A stretch of DNA of 64,000 bases from an uncultured Cohaesibacter sp. (GCF_963677725.1 NZ_OY782507.1:1240001-1304000); one strand, 5' to 3'; positions 46,853 to 56,296 are shown, numbered from the stretch's first letter. A program made the numbers and translations. The notes: generated by a model from the letters alone, not told the origin.

Positions 46853-47440
46853 TCAGGAAATGGACTTCAGAGTCAGGCGGGTGTGCAATTGACGCAAATC
46901 GTCCCAGCGCCAGCCTTTTTCGCGGAAAGCAATCCGGCCATGGGCGATTTCAACCCGCTTGCCCTGCTCCACACCGCCAATGGACCGGTAGAATTGCTCC
47001 GCCTTGTCGTTCCCTCCGATCATCCAGAGGCCGACTTTTGTGAAGCCCGCCTTGATCAAGTGCTCTAACAGCCCTGCCATCAAGCGCTTGCCAAGACCTG
47101 CGCGTTGGCAATCTGGATGAATATAGAGCGCGTAAATTTCCGCGTCTGCTTCGATTTCCGCCCCTTCCCGATCGCCTGTCCGCATGGGACCGGCAAGAGC
47201 ATAACCGACCAGTCGACCGTTTGTCTCCAGCAACAAGGCGATGAGACCGGATGTGTCATCGTCCAACCAGTCGTGCCAATGGGGTGCTTCGGCCTTGGCA
47301 TCAAGATTGGCGAGCGCACTGTCTGGCATCAGCCCCGCATAGCTATCCCGCCATGTGAGCACCTTGAGTTCCGCGATGGCCAATGCATCATTTGGGGTAG
47401 CGAGACGCATCTCGACGGATTGTGGGGACAGGTCTTTCAT
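46853..47440 (-). CDS. GNAT family N-acetyltransferase
   Basis: A 195-residue acetyltransferase. Seen: I-Y-A-L-Y-I-H-P-D-C-Q-R-A-G-L-G-K-R-L-M (about residues 107-126, the acetyl-CoA loop) and L-W-M-I-G-G-N-D-K-A-E-Q-F-Y-R-S-I-G-G. The chosen ATG begins a normal N-terminus; 50 codons of in-frame sequence upstream look non-coding. It is convergent with the cytochrome c gene. The substrate is unknown. Confidence 0.87.
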   Translation of the reverse strand: MKDLSPQSVEMRLATPNDALAIAELKVLTWRDSYAGLMPDSALANLDAKAEAPHWHDWLDDDTSGLIALLLETNGRLVGYALAGPMRTGDREGAEIEADAEIYALYIHPDCQRAGLGKRLMAGLLEHLIKAGFTKVGLWMIGGNDKAEQFYRSIGGVEQGKRVEIAHGRIAFREKGWRWDDLRQLHTRLTLKSIS

Positions 47441-47647
47441 GTGCTTTTCTGCTGAATTGACGATGGGAGGAGATGGGGGAATGAGAATGGGATCAGATGT
47501 TTCATGCAAGTTGGGTAGGCTGGAGAGACACTTATTTCTCCCCAGCCACACCCGGCCCCCTCGAAACTCGACGGTGCGTCGCCCATTCACGTTGCGACTA
47601 TCAGCACTCTGTCTCGTTCACATTGGACAAATAGGCCAGGTGCGCCA

Positions 47648-49084
47648 TCACCGGATCAGCAAAGATGGCAGCCACAGTACGGTTTCGGGCATGATCAAGC
47701 AGGCCCCCAAACCGATCAACTGTAGCATAATGAACAAGTGCAAGCTGACGGATCCAGTCTGAGTCTTTCTCTGGCCCGGCGCAAGTGTTTTTGTCGCCAT
47801 CTCGCCATTTTGCCTGGCATATGTCACCAAAGCTGTCATCAGGGACAACCACAATAGAGCGGCAAACCAGAGCTTCGCCTGAATGATTATCTCGTTCGCT
47901 GTCAGCAAGTTAGTCTGCTGAATCGAGGCGAAGTGGGTGCCGATACCTGCCCATTTGGGGGTCAACAGGCTGTTGAAATCCATATGGGTGAAAATCGGCA
48001 TCAGCAGCGGGATAACCATTGCGGCAAGGATCAACCAGTCAAAGACCAACCCCAGCAGCGACAAAGCGAACAAAAGAGCCAGCAAGGCAAGCCAAGGCTG
48101 TGGGCCGGTCTCTGCGGACACTAGCATCGAAGCGAACTGTTCCAGCCTCACGGCCCCTCCGAGGTCAAGAAAGATCAGGTGAAAACAGTAGGCAGCAATC
48201 AGGATTGCAGCGATAGACCCCGTGGTGATGGCGGCCCGGTTCATCACGTTCAACAGCAGGCCTGGCCCCAAACGCCCCTGAGCGAGCGCAAGCAGAATGA
48301 GGCCAAGGGAGAGAATGGCAAGTGTGGCAAAGAGCGAAACCTGATAATGGATCAATAGCACCAATGCCCCTCCCGCAAGGATCATTGGTGACAACAGGCT
48401 CATCATCAGCGCAAGGCGGGAGGGCCTTTCCGTCTTCGGCACGGCCTCCTGGGTCTGATCTGCGGCGTTGGGCAACCAATCGCGCTTGAGTTTCTGGTGG
48501 CTTGCTTCGACCCACATGCCCAGGATCCAGTTGACCAGATAAAGCGCGATCAAAATGAGCGAGATCGGCAACAAACCCAAGGTAAGGAATTCGGTCGGGA
48601 TTTCGAAAATGCGGGCCAGCACGATGCCGAGGACAGCGCCGGGTACAAACAGCATCATAAAGATGGAGCGGTTCGGTCCCTTAGGCTTTTTGGGTTTGGG
48701 GTGTGGTTTCCAGCTTTCATGTGCTCTTGACGACTTGATCGCTTCTCTATTTGCGGGCTGGAACTGCGCCTTGAGCAATTTGGAGAGTCCGGCCATCTGT
48801 CCTGTTTCAATCAACAGTTCGCAGAAAAAGAGCAGCAAGGGCAACGCAAGCAAAGCCGGATCGAGCAGGATCTGATTGAAGATCTGGGCGGGCAGTGTCT
48901 GATAATCAGCAAGATTGATGATGCCGGACATGTCTCCCAATAGAGCGAATAACAAGGTCGTTCCACCAAGAATAAAAGCGATTGGAAACCCGGTGAACAG
49001 CAGCAACAAAGCACAGACCAGTAGCAGATCCGGCGCATGCCCTTGCCAGACTGTCTGCAAACCTTGAAGAAAGGCGTCACTCAT
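47648..49084 (-). CDS. TRAP transporter large permease-like protein
   Basis: A 478-residue membrane protein related to DctM. The early G-F-P-I-A-F-I-L-G-G-T-T-L-L-F-A-L-L-G-D is the DctM signature, and several later segments match, but it is divergent: a charged loop rich in Lys and Pro (about residues 106-140) and reduced similarity in the C-terminal half. TRAP transporters import organic acids using a Na+ gradient. Its ATG overlaps the preceding small-subunit stop (ATGA). No periplasmic binding protein gene is adjacent. The neighbouring lut genes suggest lactate or a related acid. Confidence 0.78.
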   Translation of the reverse strand: MSDAFLQGLQTVWQGHAPDLLLVCALLLLFTGFPIAFILGGTTLLFALLGDMSGIINLADYQTLPAQIFNQILLDPALLALPLLLFFCELLIETGQMAGLSKLLKAQFQPANREAIKSSRAHESWKPHPKPKKPKGPNRSIFMMLFVPGAVLGIVLARIFEIPTEFLTLGLLPISLILIALYLVNWILGMWVEASHQKLKRDWLPNAADQTQEAVPKTERPSRLALMMSLLSPMILAGGALVLLIHYQVSLFATLAILSLGLILLALAQGRLGPGLLLNVMNRAAITTGSIAAILIAAYCFHLIFLDLGGAVRLEQFASMLVSAETGPQPWLALLALLFALSLLGLVFDWLILAAMVIPLLMPIFTHMDFNSLLTPKWAGIGTHFASIQQTNLLTANEIIIQAKLWFAALLWLSLMTALVTYARQNGEMATKTLAPGQRKTQTGSVSLHLFIMLQLIGLGACLIMPETVLWLPSLLIR

Positions 49085-50127
49085 GTGCCCATTTCTCCGG
49101 ACTTCAGACCGGCCCCCCACTTGTCTTGTGAAAGAGGGTTGGGGGCCACAGGTTTGGATTTGGCACTGGCAACCCTCAGCTCCAGATGGGCTGCTGATTG
49201 TTTGGCCAGATAGAGCGGACCGTAAAGGAAAATCAGCGACCGCAGGATAAGGCTAAGACCGGCCAATCCGAGCAGCGAGAATGCCAACGGGAACATGACA
49301 TAAAAGCCCCATTGAGGCACAGACAAGCCGGGCACCAAGGCATCAAGCGCCATGGTCACGGCACTTTGATCACGGGCCAGCGTGGCATGGAACCAGCCAG
49401 CTTTGGTCATCGCCCAACAGGTCGGCAGCAACAGGATGAGCGAGCCGAAAATGTCGATCCATGCCTGCATGCGCGGCGTATGTTTTTGCCGCATCAGGAG
49501 ATAGCGATGGTGGGCATTGCTGACGCAGGCTGCAGCCATTCCTCCGAGCATGATGATGGCGCTGAACCAGACAAACATCTGGATTTCCGGTCTGGCGGAG
49601 AGCATTGGTGCATCCCGCCATGACACCATATTGAGCGATGACTGATCGACAGGCTGGCTGGCATTGATTGCAAAATAGAGCGGCAAGATCAGCAATGGCA
49701 GATAGAAGAGCGCCGACAGACGCGCAGTGCCGGTGATCAGATTTTCCATATCGCCGCTGGCTTCATGGGCACTGAAACGCGCACCGCCGGGATGCTTGCG
49801 ACAACTGAGAATGAAAATCACGGCCGCAAGCAACAGCGCACTGGCCAACGCGGCGATGAGATGGAAAAGATTGTCAGGATCCATCGTAATGCCATAGGCC
49901 ACACCCAACCGATTGACCATGCTCTGCAAGCCAAGCGGATGGATGGCATAGGACACCGCTCCGATGAGAAAGGTGAGCAACAGGAAAACCGGCCGCGTCT
50001 TGCGCATGACGGCAACAAAAGCCAGCACTATAGCCAGAATGAAGGCAAAGGATACCAGATCAGAACGCAGGACAAAGCATGCCAATGCAGCCACTGTGGA
50101 ACAAAGGGCGCATATCAAGCCAGTCAT
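49081..50127 (-). CDS. TRAP transporter small permease-like protein with N-terminal membrane extension
   Basis: A 348-residue membrane protein. The C-terminal half (about 145-320) resembles DctQ (R-M-Q-A-W-I-D-I-F-G-S-L-I-L-L-L-P-T and four helices), while the N-terminal 120 residues are four additional hydrophobic helices not found in ordinary DctQ. It partners the large permease-like protein, whose gene overlaps its stop. It is divergent from the fadR-lut genes. The family assignment of the DctQ half is moderately strong. Confidence 0.7.
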   Translation of the reverse strand: MTGLICALCSTVAALACFVLRSDLVSFAFILAIVLAFVAVMRKTRPVFLLLTFLIGAVSYAIHPLGLQSMVNRLGVAYGITMDPDNLFHLIAALASALLLAAVIFILSCRKHPGGARFSAHEASGDMENLITGTARLSALFYLPLLILPLYFAINASQPVDQSSLNMVSWRDAPMLSARPEIQMFVWFSAIIMLGGMAAACVSNAHHRYLLMRQKHTPRMQAWIDIFGSLILLLPTCWAMTKAGWFHATLARDQSAVTMALDALVPGLSVPQWGFYVMFPLAFSLLGLAGLSLILRSLIFLYGPLYLAKQSAAHLELRVASAKSKPVAPNPLSQDKWGAGLKSGEMGT

Positions 50128-50724
50128 CTAAGCATCTCCCCTTTCGCTCTGAATGTCATTCATCATTTAAATGTCTAATCAGAGCGCCCCGCCGCGACAT
50201 CCGTATTGTTCGGAAAGCGTGCCAGACGCTCTCCCTTTGCAATAAATTGCGCAGTGCATGACCCCAAAATCGGATTCGCCCGATCTTCCCATGCCAATCG
50301 TTAAAATTGAGACATGCGCTGATTGCTCATTCATGGTGTGGTTGACTCCGGCAATGTCTCGACATCAAGTTTGACACAATTCGCACCGCTCCGGTTCATT
50401 CTAATCGGATTTGTGCAGCATTTTATTTAGACATTGTTAACGACGTTGCGTCTCAACGGCCTTGGACGACACCGCGACATCATCGTTGGAGTTAGAATGG
50501 CAAATGCAAAATACGCACAAATGTCAGTGGTTGATCGATTTCTAAAATATCGGTAAATTAATTTTACCAAATAGACGTTTCCGCTCTTTGAATTTCTCTA
50601 TCCTAAATGCAATAGTGGTTCTGAAACAAGACCTACTTTGTCTTGAATGAGAGCTGAAATCCTGGCCAAACCACCCGCTTTTCCACTTTTATGGCCACCA
50701 ACCCTGCCCTTGGATGCACCCAAA
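50128..50724. other. Divergent regulatory region between TRAP and lut genes
   Basis: About 600 bases without a gene between the TRAP small subunit and the FadR-type regulator. It is AT-rich around 50500-50620, contains the inverted repeat at 50552-50568, and must include the promoters for both directions. Confidence 0.5.
50552..50568. promoter_or_regulatory. Candidate GntR/FadR operator
   Basis: A 6-base palindrome GGTAAA-N5-TTTACC lies about 160 bases before the regulator start, in the divergent region. GntR-family operators typically show GGT...ACC symmetry. This could be the target of the neighbouring FadR-type protein controlling lutABC and the TRAP genes. Confidence 0.4.
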
Positions 50725-51513
50725 ATGATCTTCAGCGCCATCAATCAAAACAGAACATCGGATGCCGTGGTCAATCAATTGGAACGATTGATCCTGGAAG
50801 GCGTGCTGCGCCCGGGTGACAAGCTGCCACCTGAGCGTGATCTCGCCACCCAGCTCGACATTTCCCGACCGGTTTTAAGGGATGCTCTTAAGGATCTTGA
50901 ACAGCGCAACTTGCTGCGCTCTCGCCATGGGGGCGGGACCTATGTGGCCAATGTGGTGGGCACGGTCTTTACCGACGAGATCTTTGACCTGATCCGCCGC
51001 CACCCGAAAGCCCAGAGCGACTATTTCGAATTTCGCCGCGATATGGAGGGCATCATTGCCGAACATGCCGCCTTGCGTGCCACCGACGCGGACAAGCTGA
51101 TCCTGAGCCGGATCATGAAATCGATGCGCAGCTATCACGAGGAAGGCGATCTGCAAAAGGAGAGCGAGGCAGATTTTGAATTCCATCAGGCCATCGTGGA
51201 GGCCTCGCACAATATGCTGATGATGCATACGATGCGCTCTTGCTATCGGCTGCTGTCGGAAGGCCTTTTTTACAGCCGCATCCGGCTTTATGAGTGGCCC
51301 GGCGTGCAGGAAGCCTTGCTGGCCCAGCATGAACAGATCCACGAAGCCATTGTGACCAAGCAACCCAAGGAAGCACGGATCGCCGCCCAACGTCATATCG
51401 ACTATGTTGAGCATACCATCAACCGTACCCAGCAAGCGGGCAGCTGGGAAGAGATTTCCCGCATGCGCCTGTCGCAGCTGGCCGATCGAAATGGCGGCAA
51501 GCAGGGATCGTGA
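50725..51513 (+). CDS. FadR/GntR family transcriptional regulator
   Basis: A 262-residue regulator. The N-terminal winged helix has L-E-R-L-I-L-E-G-V-L-R-P-G-D-K-L-P-P-E-R-D-L-A and R-S-R-H-G-G-G-T-Y-V; the C-terminal FCD domain has E-F-R-R-D-M-E and H-Q-A-I-V-E-A-S-H-N and H-E-Q-I-H-E-A-I metal-ligand positions. PdhR/LldR-type members respond to organic acids. Its location directly before lutABC suggests lactate or pyruvate control. I chose the ATG at 50725; an ATG 26 codons earlier adds a Pro-rich tail without a ribosome-binding site. Confidence 0.9.
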   Translation: MIFSAINQNRTSDAVVNQLERLILEGVLRPGDKLPPERDLATQLDISRPVLRDALKDLEQRNLLRSRHGGGTYVANVVGTVFTDEIFDLIRRHPKAQSDYFEFRRDMEGIIAEHAALRATDADKLILSRIMKSMRSYHEEGDLQKESEADFEFHQAIVEASHNMLMMHTMRSCYRLLSEGLFYSRIRLYEWPGVQEALLAQHEQIHEAIVTKQPKEARIAAQRHIDYVEHTINRTQQAGSWEEISRMRLSQLADRNGGKQGS

Positions 51514-51608
51514 TGGATGATGGGTTTCTGGCACCAATGGCACTGCCCTGCCCAACTTCAGTTTTATCAATCAATAATGCAATTACCCAATGAACCGGAC
51601 CGGACAAG

Positions 51609-52430
51609 ATGGACCAAATCGAATTGAATCTGGAAGCTGAGGCTTCGAACGGCGAAGAGACGCAGGCCAAAGGCAAACGGGTCGGCCTGTTTGTCACCTG
51701 CCTCGTTGACCTCTTCCGCCCCACTGTCGGCTTTGCTGCGGTCAAGCTGATCGAAGAGGCGGGCTTCACCTTGGAGGTCCCGCGGGATCAGACCTGTTGC
51801 GGCCAGCCTGCCTATAATTCAGGCGACAAGCAGGATGCCAAAAAAGTGGCCAAGCAGGTTATCAAGGCCTTTGAGGATTATGATTATGTGGTCGCACCAT
51901 CGGGGTCCTGCACCGCAATGATCGTCAAACATTATCCGAGCCTGCTGGCTGATGAACCAAACTGGGCCGCACGGGCAGAGAGCCTATCGAGCAAAACCCA
52001 TGAATTGGTCAGTTTTCTGGTCGATGTGGCGGGCCTTGAGAGCGTTGCCTCACAGTTTGAAGGGGCTGTTACCTATCATGACAGCTGCTCAGGGCTGCGC
52101 GAGTTGAAGATCGAACAACAGCCGCGCAAGCTGCTCACTTCGATTGACGGCGTCGAGCTGAAGGAAATGCAGGATAGCGATGTCTGCTGCGGCTTTGGCG
52201 GCACCTTCTGTGTCAAATATCCCGATGTGTCCGATGCCATCGTCACCAAGAAAACCGGCAACGCAGAAAAAGCCGATGTGACGACCCTGTTGGCGGGCGA
52301 CCTTGGCTGCCTGATGAATATGGCGGGCAAGTTGAAACGGCAGGGGTCTGCCATCGAGGTGCGCCATGTGGCCGAAGTGCTGGCAGGCATGACCGACCAA
52401 CCAGCCATTGGCGAGAAGCCGGGACGTTGA
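51609..52430 (+). CDS. lutA: (Fe-S)-binding protein LutA
   Basis: A 273-residue member of the lactate oxidation complex LutABC. It has the two C-C-G motifs of the family: D-Q-T-C-C-G-Q-P-A-Y and D-V-C-C-G-F-G-G-T-F, with further Cys and a C-T/S-G-L-R type block. About 45 residues before the usual start are acidic and unrelated. In Bacillus, LutABC oxidises L-lactate to pyruvate. lutB follows 31 bases later. Confidence 0.93.
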   Translation: MDQIELNLEAEASNGEETQAKGKRVGLFVTCLVDLFRPTVGFAAVKLIEEAGFTLEVPRDQTCCGQPAYNSGDKQDAKKVAKQVIKAFEDYDYVVAPSGSCTAMIVKHYPSLLADEPNWAARAESLSSKTHELVSFLVDVAGLESVASQFEGAVTYHDSCSGLRELKIEQQPRKLLTSIDGVELKEMQDSDVCCGFGGTFCVKYPDVSDAIVTKKTGNAEKADVTTLLAGDLGCLMNMAGKLKRQGSAIEVRHVAEVLAGMTDQPAIGEKPGR

Positions 52431-52461
52431 CCCCTTTGGGGACCAGCCTTAGGGGAGCAAC

Positions 52462-53892
52462 ATGAAAATCACCTCACCGACCTTTAAAGAGAATGCCAGG
52501 GACGCGCTGGCCAACCAGACGCTGCAAAAGGCGCTGAAAAATATCGAAACCGGCTTCATCGGCAAGCGCCAGATGGCAGTTGACGCCCTGCCGGAATTTG
52601 AGGATTTGCGCGATGTGGGCAGAGATATCAAGACCCACACATTGAAGCATCTGGACCTTTATCTCGAAGAATATGAACAGAAAGTCACGGCCAGCGGCGG
52701 CCATGTTCATTGGGCGGAGACGGCAGACGATGCCTGCAAGATCGTCAAGCAGATTTGCCAATCCGTCAATGCCAAGACCATCACCAAGGGCAAGTCGATG
52801 ATTTCAGAGGAAATGCAGCTCAATGCATTTCTGGAAAAAGACGGTCTGAATGTCATCGAGACGGATCTGGGGGAATATATCATCCAGCTGCGCGGCGAGC
52901 ATCCCAGCCACATTATCGCTCCGGCTGTGCATGTGACCAAGGATCAGGTGGAAGAAGATTTCCGCCGGGTGCATACCCATCTGGCCGAGGATCGTGATCT
53001 GAGCGAGGCCACCGCAATGTTGGGGGAAGCGCGCGAGGTGCTACGCGAGCAATATTTCGCCGCCGATGTGGGCATCACCGGGGCCAATTTCCTGATAGCC
53101 GAGACCGGATCCTCGGTCATCGTGACCAATGAGGGCAATGGGGATCTGACCCAAACCCTGTCGCGGGTGCATGTGGTGTTGGCGTCGCTTGAAAAGATCG
53201 TTCCAACGATGAATGATGCGGAGCAGTTGCTGCGTCTGTTGGCCCGCTCGGCCACCGGGCAGGAACAGAGCGTCTATACCACCTTCTCCACCGGGCCACG
53301 GCGCGAGGAAGACCCGGACGGGCCGGAGGAATATCATGTGATCCTGCTCGATAATGGGCGTTCGTCCATGCTTGGCACCGAGTTTGAGGAAATGTTGCGC
53401 TGTATCCGCTGCGGGGCCTGCATGAATCACTGCCCGGTCTATCATGCGGTGGGTGGCCATGCTTATGGCTGGGTCTATCCCGGCCCGATGGGATCGGTGC
53501 TGACCCCTTCGCTGATCGGGGTCGACAAAGCGGGCCATCTGCCCAATGCGTCAACTTTTTGCGGTCGCTGCGAAAGTGTCTGCCCGATGCGGATTCCCTT
53601 GCCGAAAATGATGCGCCATTGGCGGGAGAAGGAATATGAGCGTCACCTCAATCCATCCACCCAGCGCTGGGGACTGAAAGGCTGGGCCTTCCTTGCCACT
53701 CGGCCCGCCTTGTATCACACCCTTATGGGGCTTGGGATGGGAATGATGAAGCATCTGGCACCGATGACCGGTCTGATGCAAAAGCTACCCATGACCGGAG
53801 CATGGACCAAGCATCGCGAGCTGCCAGCGCCAGAAGGCAGCACCTTCCAGCAAATGTGGGCAGCGGAACTAAAGAAGAGGAAAGCCTCATGA
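52462..53892 (+). CDS. lutB: Lactate utilization iron-sulfur protein LutB
   Basis: A 476-residue protein. Seen: the LutB N-terminal region, then two 4Fe-4S-type motifs, C-I-R-C-G-A-C-M-N-H-C-P (about residues 313-324) and C-G-R-C-E-S-V-C-P (about 364-372). GGGAGCAAC precedes the ATG. It works with LutA and LutC in lactate oxidation. The stop overlaps the lutC start (ATGA). Confidence 0.94.
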   Translation: MKITSPTFKENARDALANQTLQKALKNIETGFIGKRQMAVDALPEFEDLRDVGRDIKTHTLKHLDLYLEEYEQKVTASGGHVHWAETADDACKIVKQICQSVNAKTITKGKSMISEEMQLNAFLEKDGLNVIETDLGEYIIQLRGEHPSHIIAPAVHVTKDQVEEDFRRVHTHLAEDRDLSEATAMLGEAREVLREQYFAADVGITGANFLIAETGSSVIVTNEGNGDLTQTLSRVHVVLASLEKIVPTMNDAEQLLRLLARSATGQEQSVYTTFSTGPRREEDPDGPEEYHVILLDNGRSSMLGTEFEEMLRCIRCGACMNHCPVYHAVGGHAYGWVYPGPMGSVLTPSLIGVDKAGHLPNASTFCGRCESVCPMRIPLPKMMRHWREKEYERHLNPSTQRWGLKGWAFLATRPALYHTLMGLGMGMMKHLAPMTGLMQKLPMTGAWTKHRELPAPEGSTFQQMWAAELKKRKAS

Positions 53893-54581
53893 GCGCGTCA
53901 TCATCCGCCAAATCCGCCATTTTGAGCAAGGTTCGTCGGTCTCTGGGCTCGGCTGCCACTGATGAAAATCCGGAAACCCGCAAGGCTGCGGTTGCCGAGC
54001 GACTGGCAAAGCGTGAGCGGGGCATTCTGCCTGCCCGCGGGCAGATTGATCATCAGGCTCAGGTGCAGATGTTCCTCGATTATGCAGAGAAAGCCGCCTC
54101 GAGCGTGGCGCGCATTGCCAATTATGACGCCCTGCCCGCTGCCATTGGGGACTATCTGCGAAGCCGCAATCTGCCGCAGCAAATCCGAACCGGGACCGAT
54201 CCTCGGCTGGCCGCGGTCAATTGGTCCACAGAGCCACAGCTGGAGCGCAAGGCCGGCCCCTCTGATGGAACGGATCTGGTGGGCGTGACCCATGCCTTGG
54301 GCGGTGTGGCAGAGACCGGCACGGCGATTTTTCTATCGGGGCCGGACAATCCAACCACGCTCAATTTCCTGCCTGAGGATCATATCATCGTCGTTCATGC
54401 GGATGATATTGCCGGGGACTATGAGAGCGTCCAAGAGCGCCTGCGCGATGAACAGGGTGTGATGCAAATGCCGCGCGTCATCAACCGGGTGACCGGTCCG
54501 TCGCGTTCGGGCGACATTGAACAGACCATCCTATTGGGCGCGCACGGGCCGCGCTCGGTTCATGTCATCGTGGTTGGCTGA
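53889..54581 (+). CDS. lutC: Lactate utilization protein LutC
   Basis: A 230-residue protein of the LutC/YkgG family, ending with H-G-P-R-S-V-H-V-I-V-V-G, a family hallmark, and with G-V-A-E-T-G-T-A near residue 140. The ATG overlaps lutB's stop, showing translational coupling. LutC is the third subunit of the lactate-oxidising complex. It completes the operon after the FadR-type regulator. Confidence 0.94.
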   Translation: MSASSSAKSAILSKVRRSLGSAATDENPETRKAAVAERLAKRERGILPARGQIDHQAQVQMFLDYAEKAASSVARIANYDALPAAIGDYLRSRNLPQQIRTGTDPRLAAVNWSTEPQLERKAGPSDGTDLVGVTHALGGVAETGTAIFLSGPDNPTTLNFLPEDHIIVVHADDIAGDYESVQERLRDEQGVMQMPRVINRVTGPSRSGDIEQTILLGAHGPRSVHVIVVG

Positions 54582-54833
54582 GACCAAGTCAGCAATCTTT
54601 CGATAATGATCGACTGATTGCTGTCTCCCCCATCGTGGTGCCGCATCCCAATAGCCTGCGTCTACAGTTGTTCTTTTGCAAGTGATTGATCACTCGCTTG
54701 ACGCCTCTTTGGGGAACAGGCATGCTGTCATCTGGGATTGGTTCGTTTTCTCAATATCTTGCCAAGGATGGAATCCATCTTGCGCAGGACTAAAAACAGG
54801 CAAGACGGGTGTCAGACAACAGGGAGGCGCCAG

Positions 54834-55661
54834 ATGGGCAGTATGGCGAGCGGATATCTTGAGTTTCTCGAAGGGCTTTATGGCCGTGCCGCGATTGACC
54901 AGATCATGGAGGTTTCTGGCCTTGAGCGGGCCGAGATGGCAAAGGCCAGTGACGCCTTTGCGCCTGCCTTCCTCGACAGCCTTGCCAAAATGCGCGAACA
55001 GTCGCTGGCGGCTTTTGGCAGTGCTTCGCCGAAGACGGATCTGTCAAAGTTTTGGCCAGCGGAAATGAGCGAGCTGATGCAAGGCTTCCTGAAGGAAGCC
55101 AACAAGGCCGCTCAGTCTTTTGCTCAATCGTCCGGCAAAGGCAGCGATGCGTCCACCTTCCCCTTCTCCCTATATGCAGGGCAAATGGACAAGATGGAGA
55201 AGCTCAACACGGTCTTTATGGGGCAGATGGCACAAGCGCAATTGATGGACGATGTGGCGCGCAATACTGGCATTTCGACCGATCAGCTCAAAAGCCTGTT
55301 CCCGATGCTAACAACCTTTGGCCTGATGCCTTTGATGCCACAAATGGCATCTCCCTCGCTTTCGGATCCGTCTGGCTGGATGGATTATCTTGGCGCAATG
55401 GGCAGACGCAATTTCCGGCAAGCCAATCGCGAAATGGATGCAATGCCAAGCCCCCTGCATGCCGCTTTTGAAGGCTTGTTGGCGGGGCTTTATCCGAAAA
55501 GTGCGCCCGCTGCCCCTGCCCCGGAGGCAAAGACCGATAAGGCAAAAAAGATGCAGGATGCGGCGATGGAATTGCAGGCCAATTATCTTAAAGGCCTCAA
55601 CAGCCTGTTTGAGCAATATGCACCTGAGCGCGACAAGAAACCTGCATCAAGTAAGCCTTAA
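54834..55661 (+). CDS. Hypothetical Met/Gln-rich helical protein
   Basis: A 275-residue soluble protein. The N-terminal 90 residues (Y-L-E-F-L-E-G-L-Y-G-R-A-A-I-D-Q-I-M-E-V-S-G-L-E-R) may be DUF937-like. It is rich in Met, Gln, Ala and Lys, ends with a Pro/Ala linker (about 223-235) and a Lys-rich tail, and resembles a phasin-like or scaffolding protein in composition only. GGGAGGCGCCAG precedes the ATG. I do not recognise a definite family. Confidence 0.6.
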   Translation: MGSMASGYLEFLEGLYGRAAIDQIMEVSGLERAEMAKASDAFAPAFLDSLAKMREQSLAAFGSASPKTDLSKFWPAEMSELMQGFLKEANKAAQSFAQSSGKGSDASTFPFSLYAGQMDKMEKLNTVFMGQMAQAQLMDDVARNTGISTDQLKSLFPMLTTFGLMPLMPQMASPSLSDPSGWMDYLGAMGRRNFRQANREMDAMPSPLHAAFEGLLAGLYPKSAPAAPAPEAKTDKAKKMQDAAMELQANYLKGLNSLFEQYAPERDKKPASSKP

Positions 55662-55749
55662 ACCGGAAATCAGATCTGAGAGCCGCTTCATTGGTGAAGG
55701 CTTGGATAAAATGTCGCGCCAATGGCGGGCACTTGATCAAAAAAAATGA

Positions 55750-55764
55750 CCCGCCAATGGCGGG
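55750..55764 (-). terminator. Hairpin likely terminating the DUF1127 transcript
   Basis: CCCGCC-AAT-GGCGGG is followed on the minus strand by a run of T (55738-55746). It lies about 185 bases past the DUF1127 stop. A related 15-base sequence also occurs at 55716-55730. Confidence 0.55.
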
Positions 55765-55774
55765 CCAAGGGGGT

Positions 55775-55796
55775 GGGGATCTTCGACAAGATCCCC
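55775..55796. repeat. Perfect short hairpin
   Basis: GGGGATCTT-CGAC-AAGATCCCC forms a 9-pair stem with a 4-base loop, next to the hairpin above. It may stabilise the 3' end of the DUF1127 transcript. Confidence 0.6.
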
Positions 55797-55948
55797 GGCT
55801 GCTTAGCTTTTGATGTCGGACCCGGGAACATTGTCCCAACAGTCCGACAGTATAAAAAGTCCTTAGAGGCCCCCAACACGGTCGAAACCATGAGAACATG
55901 CGGTGCGGGGCGAGTCTGCCTCGAAGGACAAGACAGTGATGGGTTCAA

Positions 55949-56296
55949 TCAGCAAGCGCTGCTTGCAGATTTGCATACCCGCGTCGTGCGCGGTTCCATA
56001 TAGGGTTGCTCAGGCAGCGGGCGCGGCCAACGTGCCAGGGCTTCAAGCTCCATTGCCTTGATGCGACGCCGATCTTCGAACGGATCGATCAGGAATGGAT
56101 CCCGGTAAAAGGGGGTGACACGTGCGGACACGATGTCCCCGCGGGTCAAACCAATATCAGCTAGGGTTTTAGCATCGAGCTCTTCGAGATGAGCGAGCGC
56201 CCGACGATTGCGCGAGATGGTTGTAAGAGTGGATCCGAGGCGGCGGAGGCCGCGTGCCGCGGATGACAAGGCAGAAAAGAGGCCTGCAGTCAGCAT
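55949..56296 (-). CDS. DUF1127 domain-containing protein
   Basis: A 115-residue protein. The hallmark is R-R-A-L-A-H-L-E-E-L-D-A-K-T-L-A-D-I-G-L-T-R-G-D-I (about residues 29-53). Small DUF1127 proteins in alphaproteobacteria affect RNA turnover and phosphate or stress responses in some species (family knowledge). This one is longer than the ~50-residue form and has a Pro/Arg-rich tail with two Cys. GGAGATACCC precedes the ATG. It is divergent from the LysR gene. Confidence 0.85.
   Translation of the reverse strand: MLTAGLFSALSSAARGLRRLGSTLTTISRNRRALAHLEELDAKTLADIGLTRGDIVSARVTPFYRDPFLIDPFEDRRRIKAMELEALARWPRPLPEQPYMEPRTTRVCKSASSAC

Noticed and set aside
55716-55796. Possible mobile-element remnant with inverted repeats
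   Set aside because: The inverted repeats are short hairpins next to a T-run, as expected of a terminator, and no transposase is near.
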